A stretch of DNA of 64,000 nt from Chrysoporthe austroafricana (lineage: Eukaryota > Ascomycota > Sordariomycetes > Diaporthales > Cryphonectriaceae): contig JYIP02000008.1 of assembly GCA_001051155.2 (NCBI GenBank), positions 3,084,071-3,148,070 of the forward strand, in the 5' to 3' direction. Within the stretch, counting starts at the first letter, position 1. Each line of letters begins with the position of its first letter. Below are positions 33,633-46,447 of this stretch, one piece after another. A model generated the notes under the pieces. It was not told the DNA's origin and did not search any database. It saw only the letters and a program-made list of their open reading frames with translations. The position numbers were made by a program, and so were the translations under genes.

Positions 33633-34072
33633 TGTTATAAACGCTGCAGTAATTCTAAAATAAACTATAAGGTTAAAGGGTTTATGCTAGCAAAACCGAT
33701 ATTAAATACAACTTTGAATACTGGAAACTCGTTTAATAAATATTTGCAATATTTATAAGCCAATATAGCTATTACTTAAAAGTATAATAGAGTCTAAATA
33801 ATACTTAAATTTACAATTGAAAAGCTATAATAATTTATTTGATAAATATTCTGTCTTTATATATCCAGCTTTTCAGTTTTGGATCGCTAGCTTATTAGAT
33901 AATCCGGCAATCCTGGCTTATTGGATTACCGAATGATTTAATAATCCTTATCTTATCTAACCCTAACCCCGAGTTAATACTTATAAGGGTTTTATTGAAT
34001 AAGGATAGGGATAAGATGCTTAGCTATTAGTTTTTTATTTTTGCAACTTTGGTTCCTTATTGAGTTGTAATA
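33633..34072 (-). repeat. Solo LTR of an A/C-related gypsy family, antisense, inside B
   Basis: 440 bp in reverse orientation. On the plus strand it begins TGTTATAAACGCTGC (the 3' end of the LTR) and ends GTTGTAATA (from a TG start). CGATA occurs directly on both sides (33628-33632, 34073-34077), as expected for a target duplication. Internal words (AGCTGGATATATA, CTATAATAATTTATTTG) match the A and C LTRs. No internal retroelement sequence adjoins it, so it is a solo LTR left by LTR-LTR recombination. Confidence 0.8.
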
Positions 34073-37000
34073 CGATAGCTTATTAAAGCAATAACGGAAA
34101 AAGAGCGATAATAAGTATTTATAGAAATAAACGAAAATGAGAATACTTTTCAATTTAATAACCCGGAAAATCCGTTAGAAAAATTGGCTTAGCAATAATT
34201 TATCGAAAATCGAAAGCATTATATACTTGAATATATTAATATTAATAGCAGAATCAAATATATTTATTTATTATAATATTCGACTGAAAACTTAAATTTC
34301 AAATTTATTAATAAATTTAATAATTTTTCAGTTATAGTAAGAAGAATAAATAAAAGTAAAGGAAAATAATTAATTCCAGGAAATAAGCGTATTTCTTCTC
34401 TTTTAACGGAAACCCAGAGTCGGAATATTTCTAAATAAGGTTTCATTATAGCTACTTTAGCTAACCTTATAAACTTTATAGCAAAAAGCATGCTAACGCC
34501 CTAATCAGATTTATCGGATTATCCGTAGCTTTTCAGAGAAGAAAACTATAAGAAAGAAAAACTGAATAAAGAAAGATCGGATAATCGCATTACCGTTTTT
34601 CAAAAATACCCGACCCTTTCCCTTTTAATTATTAACTTATTGGATTAATTTTTATAGCAACCCGAAATAAAAGTAATTTACTAAAATAGCTTTATTTCGG
34701 AAAAAGCAATACGCATTGGATTTAAGAAAATATTCCGATTGCAATAAGCTTTCAATATATAAGCGCTTCAATCGGAACTTACTAAAAAATCCCTTTCCGT
34801 TTCGGCCGCGAAATATTACGCTAATAACAAATATCGCTTTATTAAACTAGCATTTCCTAATATTAAGGAATATATCCGGCAAATATTTATATTAAGGGCA
34901 AGAAATTAACTAGATTAAAGATTATTTTCGAATTCCGAGCTAAATATTGAAATTAACCTTAATTTCCAAAAAGAACTAATCGGTAAGCCAAATAAATTAC
35001 CAGATCTATCGGATTCTAGTAATAGTAAAAATAATAATTCTCGAAATTCCTTATTCGGCTATAAGCAATTCAAAAATTCCCGAATATATCGATTTAATTT
35101 ATTTAAACTTATAACATTGCCCGTTAGCATTAATAAAGAATTCAAGGATATAGTTATAAAGCAATTCCGATTTTACGAAAACTGGAATAATTATACTAAT
35201 TTAATAATCGTATTTATTACAAATAGCAAAATTACTATCTAAAAAAACCTTCAAGCTTTTATAAACCAATATAAAATATATATAGCTAGAAATGCAAAAC
35301 GTATTAAATATTTCAGTTTCTATTTATTTGCTTGCTTAATTAAAATAATATATATTTAGTTCTATTTTATATTATCCTTTTAAAAGCGTAAAGACTTTAC
35401 TTTGCGTAAGCATAATTGGAATTAATAGAAAAAGTAATTAAAAAAAGATTTCTCTATATCGCGGAAAATTGCAAAAGACTTGCTAAACGCTTAATAATAT
35501 TTTAGAAAAAACGTACGAAATAATCGCAATATTCTGGAATTTACCCATTACATTTATCGATTTATTAAGCTAGCCGAATACCCAAATTCGTATTTAGCCA
35601 GGAATATTTAAAATCGGATCGATAAAGAACTAATAGCTAAATATTTCGACAGACTTAGTCGAAATGAAAATATAAGGGATTTCGAAAAACATCTCAAAGC
35701 GAAATAAAAAATATAGCATATTTTCGAATCAGACCGCATAATAAGATTATCTTATAAACCCGCGCAACCGGTACGAAAAATTACGCAATCGGGGCTATTA
35801 ATTTTCCCAATATTAATATTTATTTCCTAACCAATATATTCTTAAAACGCCTTAAAAGATTCAGGTTTTAAGGACTTAAATATTTATCCCGCTTAATAAG
35901 AATATTTAATTAGCCAAATTTATTTAAAAGCATTAGATATATCCCGGAATACGAATTCCGAAAGCTTTTATTAAAATAATAGCAAAAGCTAATAAATGCT
36001 CGGAATTAATTACGGAAACGGATAGCTAGATAATAAAATATTTCTAATATATTTAAGAAAATATTAACTAATACTATAGATAATAGCAGAAATTTAATTT
36101 CAAAAAACCGAAATTTCCAATTGCGCTTTTACCGTTAATTTATACGAAAAGATATTAAAAGACGTTTTATTCAATTAACCCTAGCAAATTTCAATATTGA
36201 TAACGGAAAATTATAATATAATTTAAATAAAGAAAATAAGCTAAGTCGAAAAGGCTATTTCCTTATAAATAACGATCTGTTTATAGCGAATAGCAATAAA
36301 TAAAATAAAAAGACCGAAAATAGCGAAAACTTATAAAAGCAAGAGAATAAGTTAGAAAAATAAGCTAATAAAAAAAACGTAATAATCGAAAACGATATTT
36401 AGATTTTTCGAGCCGAAAAAGTAAAACTATTAATAAACGAAAGCATATTTTATATTAAGTACTTTATATAACTATCTAATTAGCTATAGAATTTTCTTAA
36501 AATCGATATATAAAAAGGAAAAATCTTGGAATATAATATTCTTATATTTATAGTTAAGCTTTATTATAATAGCAGCTATACGTATATAAGAGTTATAGCC
36601 AGAATATACCCGAATAGGCCGGATATAAAAGTTTATATCGATATAAGCGCTAATTATTATACTATTGCCGAAGAATTGCTAATGCAATTCTTTAAAGCGA
36701 AAGTATATTAGAATATAAAAGCTAAGTTCAAAAGCATAAGCTAGTTGCTAGCAAAAGGTTAAGCTAAATTCGACTTGTATTTCCAAAGCAATAAGTATAG
36801 CTATTTAATTATATTTCGTATTCGAATAGGAACTTGAATATTAAATCGACTAAAAATAAATATTTTATTAAAATAGGAATATAATATTTTTTACGAATTG
36901 AATATTCTAAATTCAGAATTATTTATACGATTTGATTATTTTAATAATGCTATAGCGAAAGTAAAAGTATTTGCCCGAATGCTAATATAATCTTGGCAAG

Positions 37001-39017
37001 CAAAGGCTGCAATTATTACGGTAATGCTATTTAGATCTTATAAGCTAGTTCTTATTAATATTAAGCGAATTCCAAAAACGTAACTTTTCTATTAAGCCGA
37101 AATAGAAAGGGTAAATGAATTGCTTAATAGGCTATTAGATTAAAGAAATCTTAATAACGAATTAAGCAGCAATTCTTTTAAGGATCTAGAAAAACTAATT
37201 TCTAAAAACGGTTAAACTATTCCAAATAGATTATATAACTCTGCTAACGAATTACGATAATTATTATTATATCGCGCGATAATACTTCTTTTAATAAATT
37301 AAAGACGGGTTATAGCTTTCAGGAAAGCTAAATTCAGACTAATTATTATTTATTGAATATATTTTCTAACAAACTGCAGAAATTACTGGAAAATAGCTAG
37401 AAAAGTACCGATTCCCGGATATAGAAATTCTTAAAATAAAAGATTATTTCGAAAATAATAATAAATTGAAAATTCGAAAGGATAAAATTATTAAAAAATC
37501 GGAAATTAATCTTAATATATACGTTTGCAAGCATTTACCGGAATTTCTTTATAAAATTATAAAATTAATACGAATATACGCTAAAGTTTTCAAATATATA
37601 AATCTTATTAATATATTAATCGATTAATAAATAAAGGTTAACCTGGTTGAAAAATAGCAGAATTACAAAATAAGATAAAAGCTATATTATTTAAGTAAAG
37701 AAAACTAAGAAATAATTAACGAAATTTTAAATAAATTATATTAATAAAATCGAATTAAATAGGTTATAAGTATAATGCTATTCGGTTTATTAATCTTTAT
37801 AATTTGAAAGAATATAAATAGCCAAAAAAAAAGATATATAATAATTGATTTACGCGCTTTAAATAAAATCTTAATTCCCGATACTTACTTTTTGCTATTA
37901 TAACAGAAAATTATCAAATAATTAAAAAGAAAAATATATATTATAGTAATAAATATACGGCAATTTTTCTATTAATTTCTAATATATCCAGACTATAAAG
38001 ACCGATTTATTATTATTAGTTATTGCGATTAAAAAAGAATAAAAGTTTTACTTATAGAATTTCGAAATTTATTATTTTATATTTAGCATTTTATAAATTA
38101 ACTCTTACAATTATATTATAAGTTTGCTTCCGCTTTTATAAATAATATCGTTATTTATTTAATTATAAAATAAGACTATTTGCAATACTTATAAACTATT
38201 TTCTTGCTATTTTTACGCAAAAATATTTTATTAGTTAGACTTAAATCGTTTCTTGAATATTTTTCAATCCAGATCTTAGGATTCAAAATAAACGGATTCG
38301 GAATTTCCAATACGGAATACCGGATACAAGCTATTTGCGATCTGAAATTTCTTAAAATATTTTAATAACTGGAAAAGTTTATTAGATTTATAGGATATTT
38401 ACGCTATTTAATTCCTAAATATAATTATAAAGTTAATTTATTTTAAAGAAGGAAAATTAAAATGCTAAGCGAAATTTGCTAATCGAATTATTTACTTTTA
38501 AGTATAAGATAACGAAATTATATTATGCAAGCTATTTTCAATTTAATATTAAATAAAATTAATAGTTTTTACGATTTCAAAATAGCTTTAAAAGCTAAAA
38601 ATGCTTTATTTCATTATATCCTAAATAAATTTCTTTTTATTTAACTAAATACGTTTAAAGAAATAAGGTTTTCAAATATTATTTTCTAATTAATAAACGA
38701 TTATATATAGAATAAAGCATTGCTAATAGCAAATATAGCTATATAATTAATCTTTTATTTAAGCAAGATAATTAATAAAGCAAAACGAAAATACTGGCTT
38801 ATAGAGCTTAAAATAGCTTATTTGGTATAATTAATACGAAAATTGCGAATAATAATAAAATCGAACCGAATTAAATTAATTTATATTTTTATTAATTATA
38901 TAGCAATAGTTAGCATTATTTATTCGTTATTTATAAATACGGTAAATAAAACTAAAGCAAATATATAGTTAATTTTCGTTTCGAAATATTTAAACCAATT
39001 CGATTTGAAAGCATATT

Positions 39018-39494
39018 TATTATAAACTAACGAACGGTTCAGGATATAGAAATAAGCCGATCAGTAAATCCGGGACTAGCGTAGCACGGATTCAATATCC
39101 GATAAAAAGGAACTTGCCTATATAAGAATGCTTGGCCATCCCGGATTATATAATCAAAGGGTTAGGGTTCCCAAAGCATAATCGCCAGAATCGCTAAGCG
39201 ATTGGAACGACTGAATTGCTAGAATCGCCCGGCAATCTTACGATTCAGAACTGAAAAGCTGGATATATAAGATTGGACGTTTCCTATTATTAAATAGATT
39301 CCGTAATAGCTTTTCAGTTATTAATCTAAGTATTAATTGGATTCTACTATTAATAGTCGTTCAAAGACTTATAAATATTGCGATATTCGCTAATCCGTAT
39401 TTCGATATTCAAGGCTTATATTTGATACTGTTTTTATTAGTATAAACCTTTTAACTCTATAGTATATCTTAGGATTGCTGCAGCGTTTATAACA
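39018..39494 (+). repeat. 5' LTR of element C
   Basis: 477 bp. Contains GGGTTAGGGTTCCC near 39164 and a TATATAAGA promoter-like word. Matches 45971-46447 end to end. Confidence 0.92.
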
Positions 39495-42400
39495 TTTTGA
39501 CAATTCTTATTTAAAAACGGTTTAGTATATACCCTTTAAGCAATACCGGAAATACGATAGCATTTCAAGCCCTGTCTTCTTCCAGCAATCAAGCTCCTTA
39601 AGAAGGAAACCCGGTTATCCTTATTAACGAATAATTCCAGGAACAAAATATAGCTTTATACTAGCAATTCGAAAAAGTCAAGACCGAAATCTTCCGCTTT
39701 AATGCCTTCTAGCAGGCTAAGGCTTTCAAGTTTGATAAGCCCGGGCTTTATAAAAGCACTCGCGAAGATTTCTAAGCTTTCTTGACCCAATTCAAAGCCT
39801 ATTTTAAATATTATAGTACCCAGTTTAGGACTATTTACGATAAGATCGATTTCGCAAAAAGCCGATTCGAAAGGATAGCTTTCTAGTAATGGGAACCCAC
39901 TTTTCGCGATTACTTGGATAACGATAACGCATTCCGCTCTGAGGATATTAAACGTATTTTCCAGTACTATTCCAATTTCGAAAAAGCCCTTACTAAAACT
40001 TTCGGAAACCCGGACGAATAATATACTGCAATACGATAGTTAGAAGCATTTCGGCAAATAGGATTAGCAGCAAACTATACGGCCAAATTTCGATAGATTA
40101 TCGCCCATTTTAATTACGAAAATAAGCTTTTTATAAACGCTTATTATACGGGATTTAAGGAAAAAGTTAAAGACGAACTCTATAAGGAAAACCGACTTGA
40201 AAAACTTAGCGAGTTTATTAGCAAAACGGTCCGTATCGATAATCGCCTTTACGAATGATATTAGTAATAATAGAAAAACTAAAGCCATACCCCGAAATAC
40301 TAGCCCAATTCCGGAAAACGCAAATTCCTACAGAAATATCGGAATAGTACGGCCTATTCAAGCATTACGCATGCCGGACTTATAGAATTAAATACCCTTA
40401 TACGCGAATAATGCAAAGGAATTACTTGTTATAATTGCAGCAAGAAAGGATATATAGCCCGCAATTGCTATTAGGAAAAGAGGAAACGAGATTGGAAGCC
40501 GGTTCCAGAAAAATAAGTTAATATCGCTTAGCGATAAAAACCCAATTAGCTGAGAAATAATATCCTGCCGGAATAAGCAGCGGACCCTAATTACGGCAAT
40601 ATAAGCTGGATAACCTATTATTAAAATTATTGCTTATTGCACTTTTCGGAAAAAGAAAGCTTGGAATAGTTCTTACGCAAACTTAAAAGATAGAGATAGC
40701 TCGTTATAGAAAGAAAAGGCTTTCTTTACGATACGGCTATAAACGATAGCGATTCAGACTGCTTAAATAACCTATTAAGTACTGGAAAAGAAAATCTAGA
40801 ACGATTCCCTCTAGAAATATATTTCGACAGACAATAAGAAGCGGTAGTAAAATAGGAATTAGGCATTCTAAATACGATAATACCGATATTTAATACTGCA
40901 ACAGATAAAATAGCATTACCAGATCGATAGCCAGATAACTTATTAACCCTTATATTCGAAAAAGAAGCAGAAAAGTACGGTATCCCAAGTACGAAACGGC
41001 TACGATAAAAGCATAACGATTGGATAACCAAATATACGAAAATTGAATACTTTATTTACGGGCTTATATTACAAAAACTCTTTCAAAGCATTCTATTTCA
41101 GAATAACGGATATAGATCTTAAGAAGACGGGAAGATTAATTATTTATATTTTTATTACTATAAACTTGCTTGGATATATTATATATATTACAATTGCTAA
41201 ATATATTTCAGCGAGAAAGTTAAATATAACTGGTTCTCAATTAGGGAATAAGATTAACTAATCCAACTTATTATGGAATCCTAAGGAAAATACAGAAAGA
41301 TCTTGCATATCGAATATAGCAATGCTTATATCGGGCTACCCGACAATTGCTTATAGAAATATATTCAAAGAAGAATAATTTGGGAATAATGCTATATTAC
41401 AGCATATTCTATCTATATACAAGATAAAGCTAAGGAATGGCATCGATTGCAAAAAGCCGAAAAGGCAAGGCAATACGCTTAAAGCCAAGCAAGAAGATTA
41501 ACGAAATAAGTAGCGAAATAAACTCAAGTTATTCCAAAAAGGAAAGATCGCTTATAACGGGATAATAGCCGATTAGGATTATAAGGTCCTTATATGCCGC
41601 TAATAAAAAGAACGAAAAATATATTATATTAGATGCATATATTAACGGGTAACGATATAGCGCATTACTAGATAATAGCGTATAAAGAAATTTCATCTTG
41701 CTGGAAATCGTTAATAAAGAACAAATTCCCTGAATGCAAAAGAAAAATCCTTACAGATTTAATATTATAGAAAGAAAGTTAATTGCATACAATTTCGGTA
41801 TAATCGATATAGAGATTAATTACTTATTTATTTTAATCCAAAGCCTTATAACGAATACTACTTTCGATATTACAAATACGGTATAGCATAAGTTAATCTT
41901 AAGAATACTTTAGCTTAAGGAATATAATCCTTATATCGATTGGATTACTAGCTAAATTTTATAAAAACCGGCCGTACTTACTAAAAAGGTTGCAATTAAC
42001 GAAGAAAGGAAAGTTTTAATTGCCGAAAATAGCATTAGGAATATGCGTTCAAATAGGCTCAGATATACCTTTAAGGCAGAAATACTTGCCAAACGATAAG
42101 GAAGGGTTACGGATATTTCGAACCTATAAGCATAAGTTAAGGACAGACCGAGAATTCAAGCGACTAGCGGTTAGCAAAAAGATAATCCAGCATAGGGCAT
42201 TATAAAGCTATATAGATTATAGAATTATAAGGAAATTCAGCTTCTAGTATAACAGGCATAAGGAAATTACGAAAAGAAATTCGGCTCTATAAATGATAAA
42301 TACCCAAGGCTACTAGAAACCCAAATATATAAACGAAAGAAAGAAGCTAGAAAAGACAAGTACGCTTAGCGGTACCTTTTATTCTTCCAGATCGCAAAAA

Positions 42401-45271
42401 ACGAGGAAGGACCGCTATTAGAACTCAAGAACGTATTAAAAGAATACTATAAGTTCAAGAAGCTATAGCAAAGGAAATTCGATACCGGCTTACTAGAATA
42501 CGGCCCCTTTGATTACGAAATTCTACTGAAAGAAAGAACGAAACCCAAAAATTACTTTATTTACAAACTCGACCAAGCGAAACTCAAAGCTTTCAAAGAA
42601 TATATTGACAAAAACTTAAAAAGAGGCTATATACGAAAATTACGGTTATTAGCGGGATACTCAATCCTTTTCGTATTAAAAAAGAACGGTAAATTGCAAC
42701 TTTGCGTAAATTATTAATAGCTTAACGATATTACGATTAAGAATCGCTACCCTTTGCTATTGATAAATGAAATACAAAATCGGCTAATTGGAACAAACTA
42801 GTTTATTACGCTTAACTTTAAAGAAGAATATTACTATATCCGAATTAAAGAAAACGATATTTGGAAAACGGCATTCAGGATTCGTTACGGACATTTCGAA
42901 TATATAATCTTAATTTTCGGACTAATTAACGCACTCGCATCTTTCCAAGAAATGATTAACGATATCTTTTGCGAATATTTAAATACTATTATTATTATTT
43001 ACCTTAATAATATTCTTATCTATTCAAAAGATTTCGAATTCTATAAATAGCACGTATAGCAAGTATTATAAATATTCTAGGATAATAAATTTCTAATCGA
43101 ATTAAGCAAATATTAATTTTACTAGCAAAAAGTTAACTATTTCGGCTATATTATCGAATTAAGACAAATTAATATGCAAAAAGATAAAGTTTAAGCTATA
43201 AAGGAATAGCTTATACTAGAATATATTAAGGATATTAGAATATTCCTGGGATATGCCAATTTCTATTAATAATTTATACGGGACTATAGCAAAACCGCAT
43301 ACCCTTTTATAGACCTTACGAAAAAAGATAAAACATTCGAATAAACCCTTGAAGCATAAGAAGCTTTTAAGGAAATCAAGAAAAAAATTATATTAGAACC
43401 GATTCTCTGCAAAGCAAACTTAAAGAAACCCTTTGAAATCGAAACCGATATATCGAACTATGCGCTTAGCAAATAGCTAGGCTAACGAAATAATTAGGAA
43501 CGCCTTAAGATAATAAGCAACTTTTTAAAGAAGTTAAATGGACCAAAGCTTAATTATGGCATACCAGATAAAGAATTAATGGCAATTGTCAAAATATTTG
43601 AAAAATGGTAGCATTACTTGATCGGGGCAAAGTATTAGATTATAGTACATTCCGACTATAAAAATCTGATAATGTTTATAATAATTAAAGTCCTAAATAA
43701 GCGATAAGTCAGATAGGCGGAATTTTTCTTATAGTTCAACCTAAAAATCGTTTATTGCAAAGGATTTGAAAATAGCAGAGCAAATGCATTTAGCAAAAGA
43801 TCAGATTACCGAAATACGGAACTACTAGAATTTCAAAATATATTCCGACAAAATTAGGACGGCAACTTTATAAACGAAACTAGGGAACTTGATATAACTA
43901 TCAAAATCGTTAATAATAAGAAAGAGCTAAAGAATATATTACTTAAAGAATAAAACAAGTATATTAGAACTATATATAGCGTACTAGCATACGGCTATTA
44001 GGGAATTAGGGCTATATATAAAAGAATTAAGAGATACTAGAACTTTCCAGGCTTTAAACGGAAGATCGAAAAGATCTTGCAAGAATGCGATAGCTATAAA
44101 AGGAATAAAATCGAAAACTATAAGCTTTATAGATTGCTTTAACCGCTTTTTATTCCGGAAGCAATTTGGCAATCTATTAGCTAGGATTTTATTACCAAGC
44201 TACCTTTCTTATAAAAACCCTTAACTAAAGTATAATACGATAATATTCTAATAATAGTTTGCAAACTAAGCAAATACGCTTACTTCTTCTTTTATAAAGA
44301 AAGCAGCATAGCAGAAAACCTTGCATATATATTCCTGAGAACGGTTATAGCCAATTATAGTATGCTTAAAGAAATTATTTCCGACAGAAATAGAAAGTTC
44401 GTATCAAACTTTTAAACCTTACTTACGAAATTACTCAGAATATAATAAAAAATATTTATAGCATTCTACTTATAAACCGATAGATAAATAAAACGAACGA
44501 ATCAAATTGTCAAATAATATTTACAGTATTATATAAATTATAAACAGGATAATTGGATTAACTTATTACCTTTAATATAATTCGCATATAATAACGCAAA
44601 TACAAGTATAATAAAGAAATTACCATTCTATGCGCTTTACGGCTATAACTTAATAGCTTATTACGATAAGCTATTAAGAGCAAACGCAAAAGCAGCAAAA
44701 AATCGGATTAGAAGAATTAAAAGAGTATAAAAGGAATTATAAGAAAAACTAAAATTTGTATAAGAAAGGATAACCCGATATGCTAATTCCAAGAGAATTG
44801 AGGGATTAATTCTATAAGAAAAGAATAAAAATCTATTTTGTTCGACAAACAGAATATATTAAAATAACCCGACCCTCTTATTCGTTAAACTATAAGAAAC
44901 TTGGACTATTCAAAATCTTAAGGAAAATCTCAAATATTAATTTTGAACTCGTATTATTTTATAGAATGAAAATCCATCCGATCTTTCATATCTCGCTTCT
45001 CGAACTTATATTCAAAACGGCTCAAACAGATAATATAATACAAGTAGAAAGCAATAAACCAGAATACGAAATAAAGCGAATCCTTAAGTATTAAGGACTA
45101 ATGAATTATAAGGAATACTTAATTAAATAGAAAGGATACTATTCAAGCGAAAATAATTAGAAACCAATCAAAAACCTGATTAATGCGAAATAAGCATTCC
45201 AGAATTACTAGGGAAAGTAATTATCAAAATATAAGAACTTTCCTAGTAAAACAGATTAATCAAAATAAACC

Positions 45272-45899
45272 TTAAGAGCTACTTATAAGGCGATTAATAG
45301 ATTCAATAATCCCGGAACCGGAAACTTCGGGCATAGCAAAATCAATAGAACCCCAATTTACTTTTTCGAACTCCTGTAATAAGGAATCAGGAAAAACCTC
45401 AAAGAGCGGACCCGATAAGATAGCGGGAACCGCAGCTTCCTTCTCGGCCTTTTTACGTTCGATACAGTCTAGCTCTTCTACGCATATAATATTTCGATAG
45501 AGCGTATATTTTATCTTCTCGGATTATATTCGCTTTTAGTAATACAAACAATCCATTTCAGATATAGCTTAACGAAACCGGCTTTCTGCAGCTTCCATTT
45601 CGTTTTCGAGCTTGCAATGCTAATGCGCAATATTTTCCAGCTTAGCAAAAGAAAGCTTTAAGATATCGTATCAAAAGCGACTTAAGCGAATATATTCGAT
45701 ATAGCGGGAGGAATCGTTAAGAGAAACCTAGCAAGATATTAAGCCCCGTCCCTTATAATAAAAATAGGTTGGCATTTCGATATAGTTTGAAAGAATCCGT
45801 AAGGCTAAAGCAGTACGCTTAACCGAATTCGGGATAAAGGAATTTTTGAAACGAGATTTCTTAACTTTACCCGATATAACGAATTAGGAAAACGCGACC
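45272..45899 (-). pseudogene. Antisense ORF between chromodomain and 3' LTR of element C
   Basis: On the minus strand one frame runs about 209 codons to a TAA at 45272-45274 with only seven internal stops, each derivable from CAA, CAG or CGA by one C-to-T change. Composition is protein-like: VKRTALALRILSNYIEMP, then a probable coiled coil with many Leu, Lys and Glu (KLSFAKLENIAH, CKLENEMEAAESRF), then an acidic C-terminus (PLFEVFPDSLLQEFEKVNWG). No known domain recognised. It lies entirely inside the retroelement, so it was a component of this family before RIP. Confidence 0.65.
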
Positions 45900-45970
45900 C
45901 AAAGTAAAAATGCCTAGCAGGATTACTTACAGAAAAATCTTTAAGGATAAAGATTATAAGGGGGAGATAA

Positions 45971-46447
45971 TATTATAAATTAACGAACGGTTTAGGATAT
46001 AGAAATAAGCCGATTAGTAAATCCAGGACTAGTATAATACGGATTCAATATCCGATAAAAAGGAACTTGCCTATATAAGGATGCTTGGCTATCCCGGATT
46101 ATATAATTAAAGGGTTAAGGTTTTCAAAGCATAATTGCTAGAGTTGCTGAGCAATTGGAATAACTGAATCGCTAGAATCGCCCGGCGATCCTATAATTCA
46201 GAACTGAAAAGCTGGATATATAAGATTAAACATTTCCTACTATTAAATAGATTCCGTAATAGCTTTTCAGTTATCAATTTAAGTATTAATTGGATTCCAC
46301 TATTAATAATTGCTTAAAGACTTATAAATATTGCGATATTCGCTAATCCGTATTTCGATATTCAAAGCTTATATTTAATACTGTTTTTGTTAATATAAAC
46401 CCTTTAACTTTATAGTATATCTTAAGATTGCTGCAGCGTTTATAACA
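45971..46447 (+). repeat. 3' LTR of element C
   Basis: 477 bp, preceded by the polypurine tract and followed by ATATT. Differences from the 5' copy are mainly C-to-T or G-to-A. Confidence 0.92.

Larger units (their letters stand above)
39018..46447 (+). mobile_element. Chromodomain Ty3/gypsy retrotransposon C, nested in B
   Basis: 7430 bp with 477 bp LTRs (39018-39494, 45971-46447) and perfect ATATT target duplications (39013-39017, 46448-46452). LTR ends TATTATAAA...TTTATAACA derive from TG...CA. Order gag-protease-RT-RNase H-integrase-chromodomain is readable despite stops: zinc knuckle CYNCSKKGYIARNC at 40427-40468 with Tyr for the metal His; RT PLLLINEIQNRL ~42755 and YLNNILIYS at 43000-43026, where YLDD is expected; RNase H-like FEIETDIS ~43435; integrase WQSIS.DFI at 44165-44192; chromodomain-like EYLIK.KGY ~45113-45140. 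A polypurine tract (GGGGGAGA) abuts the 3' LTR. An antisense frame fills 45272-45899. It cannot encode active proteins. Confidence 0.95.
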
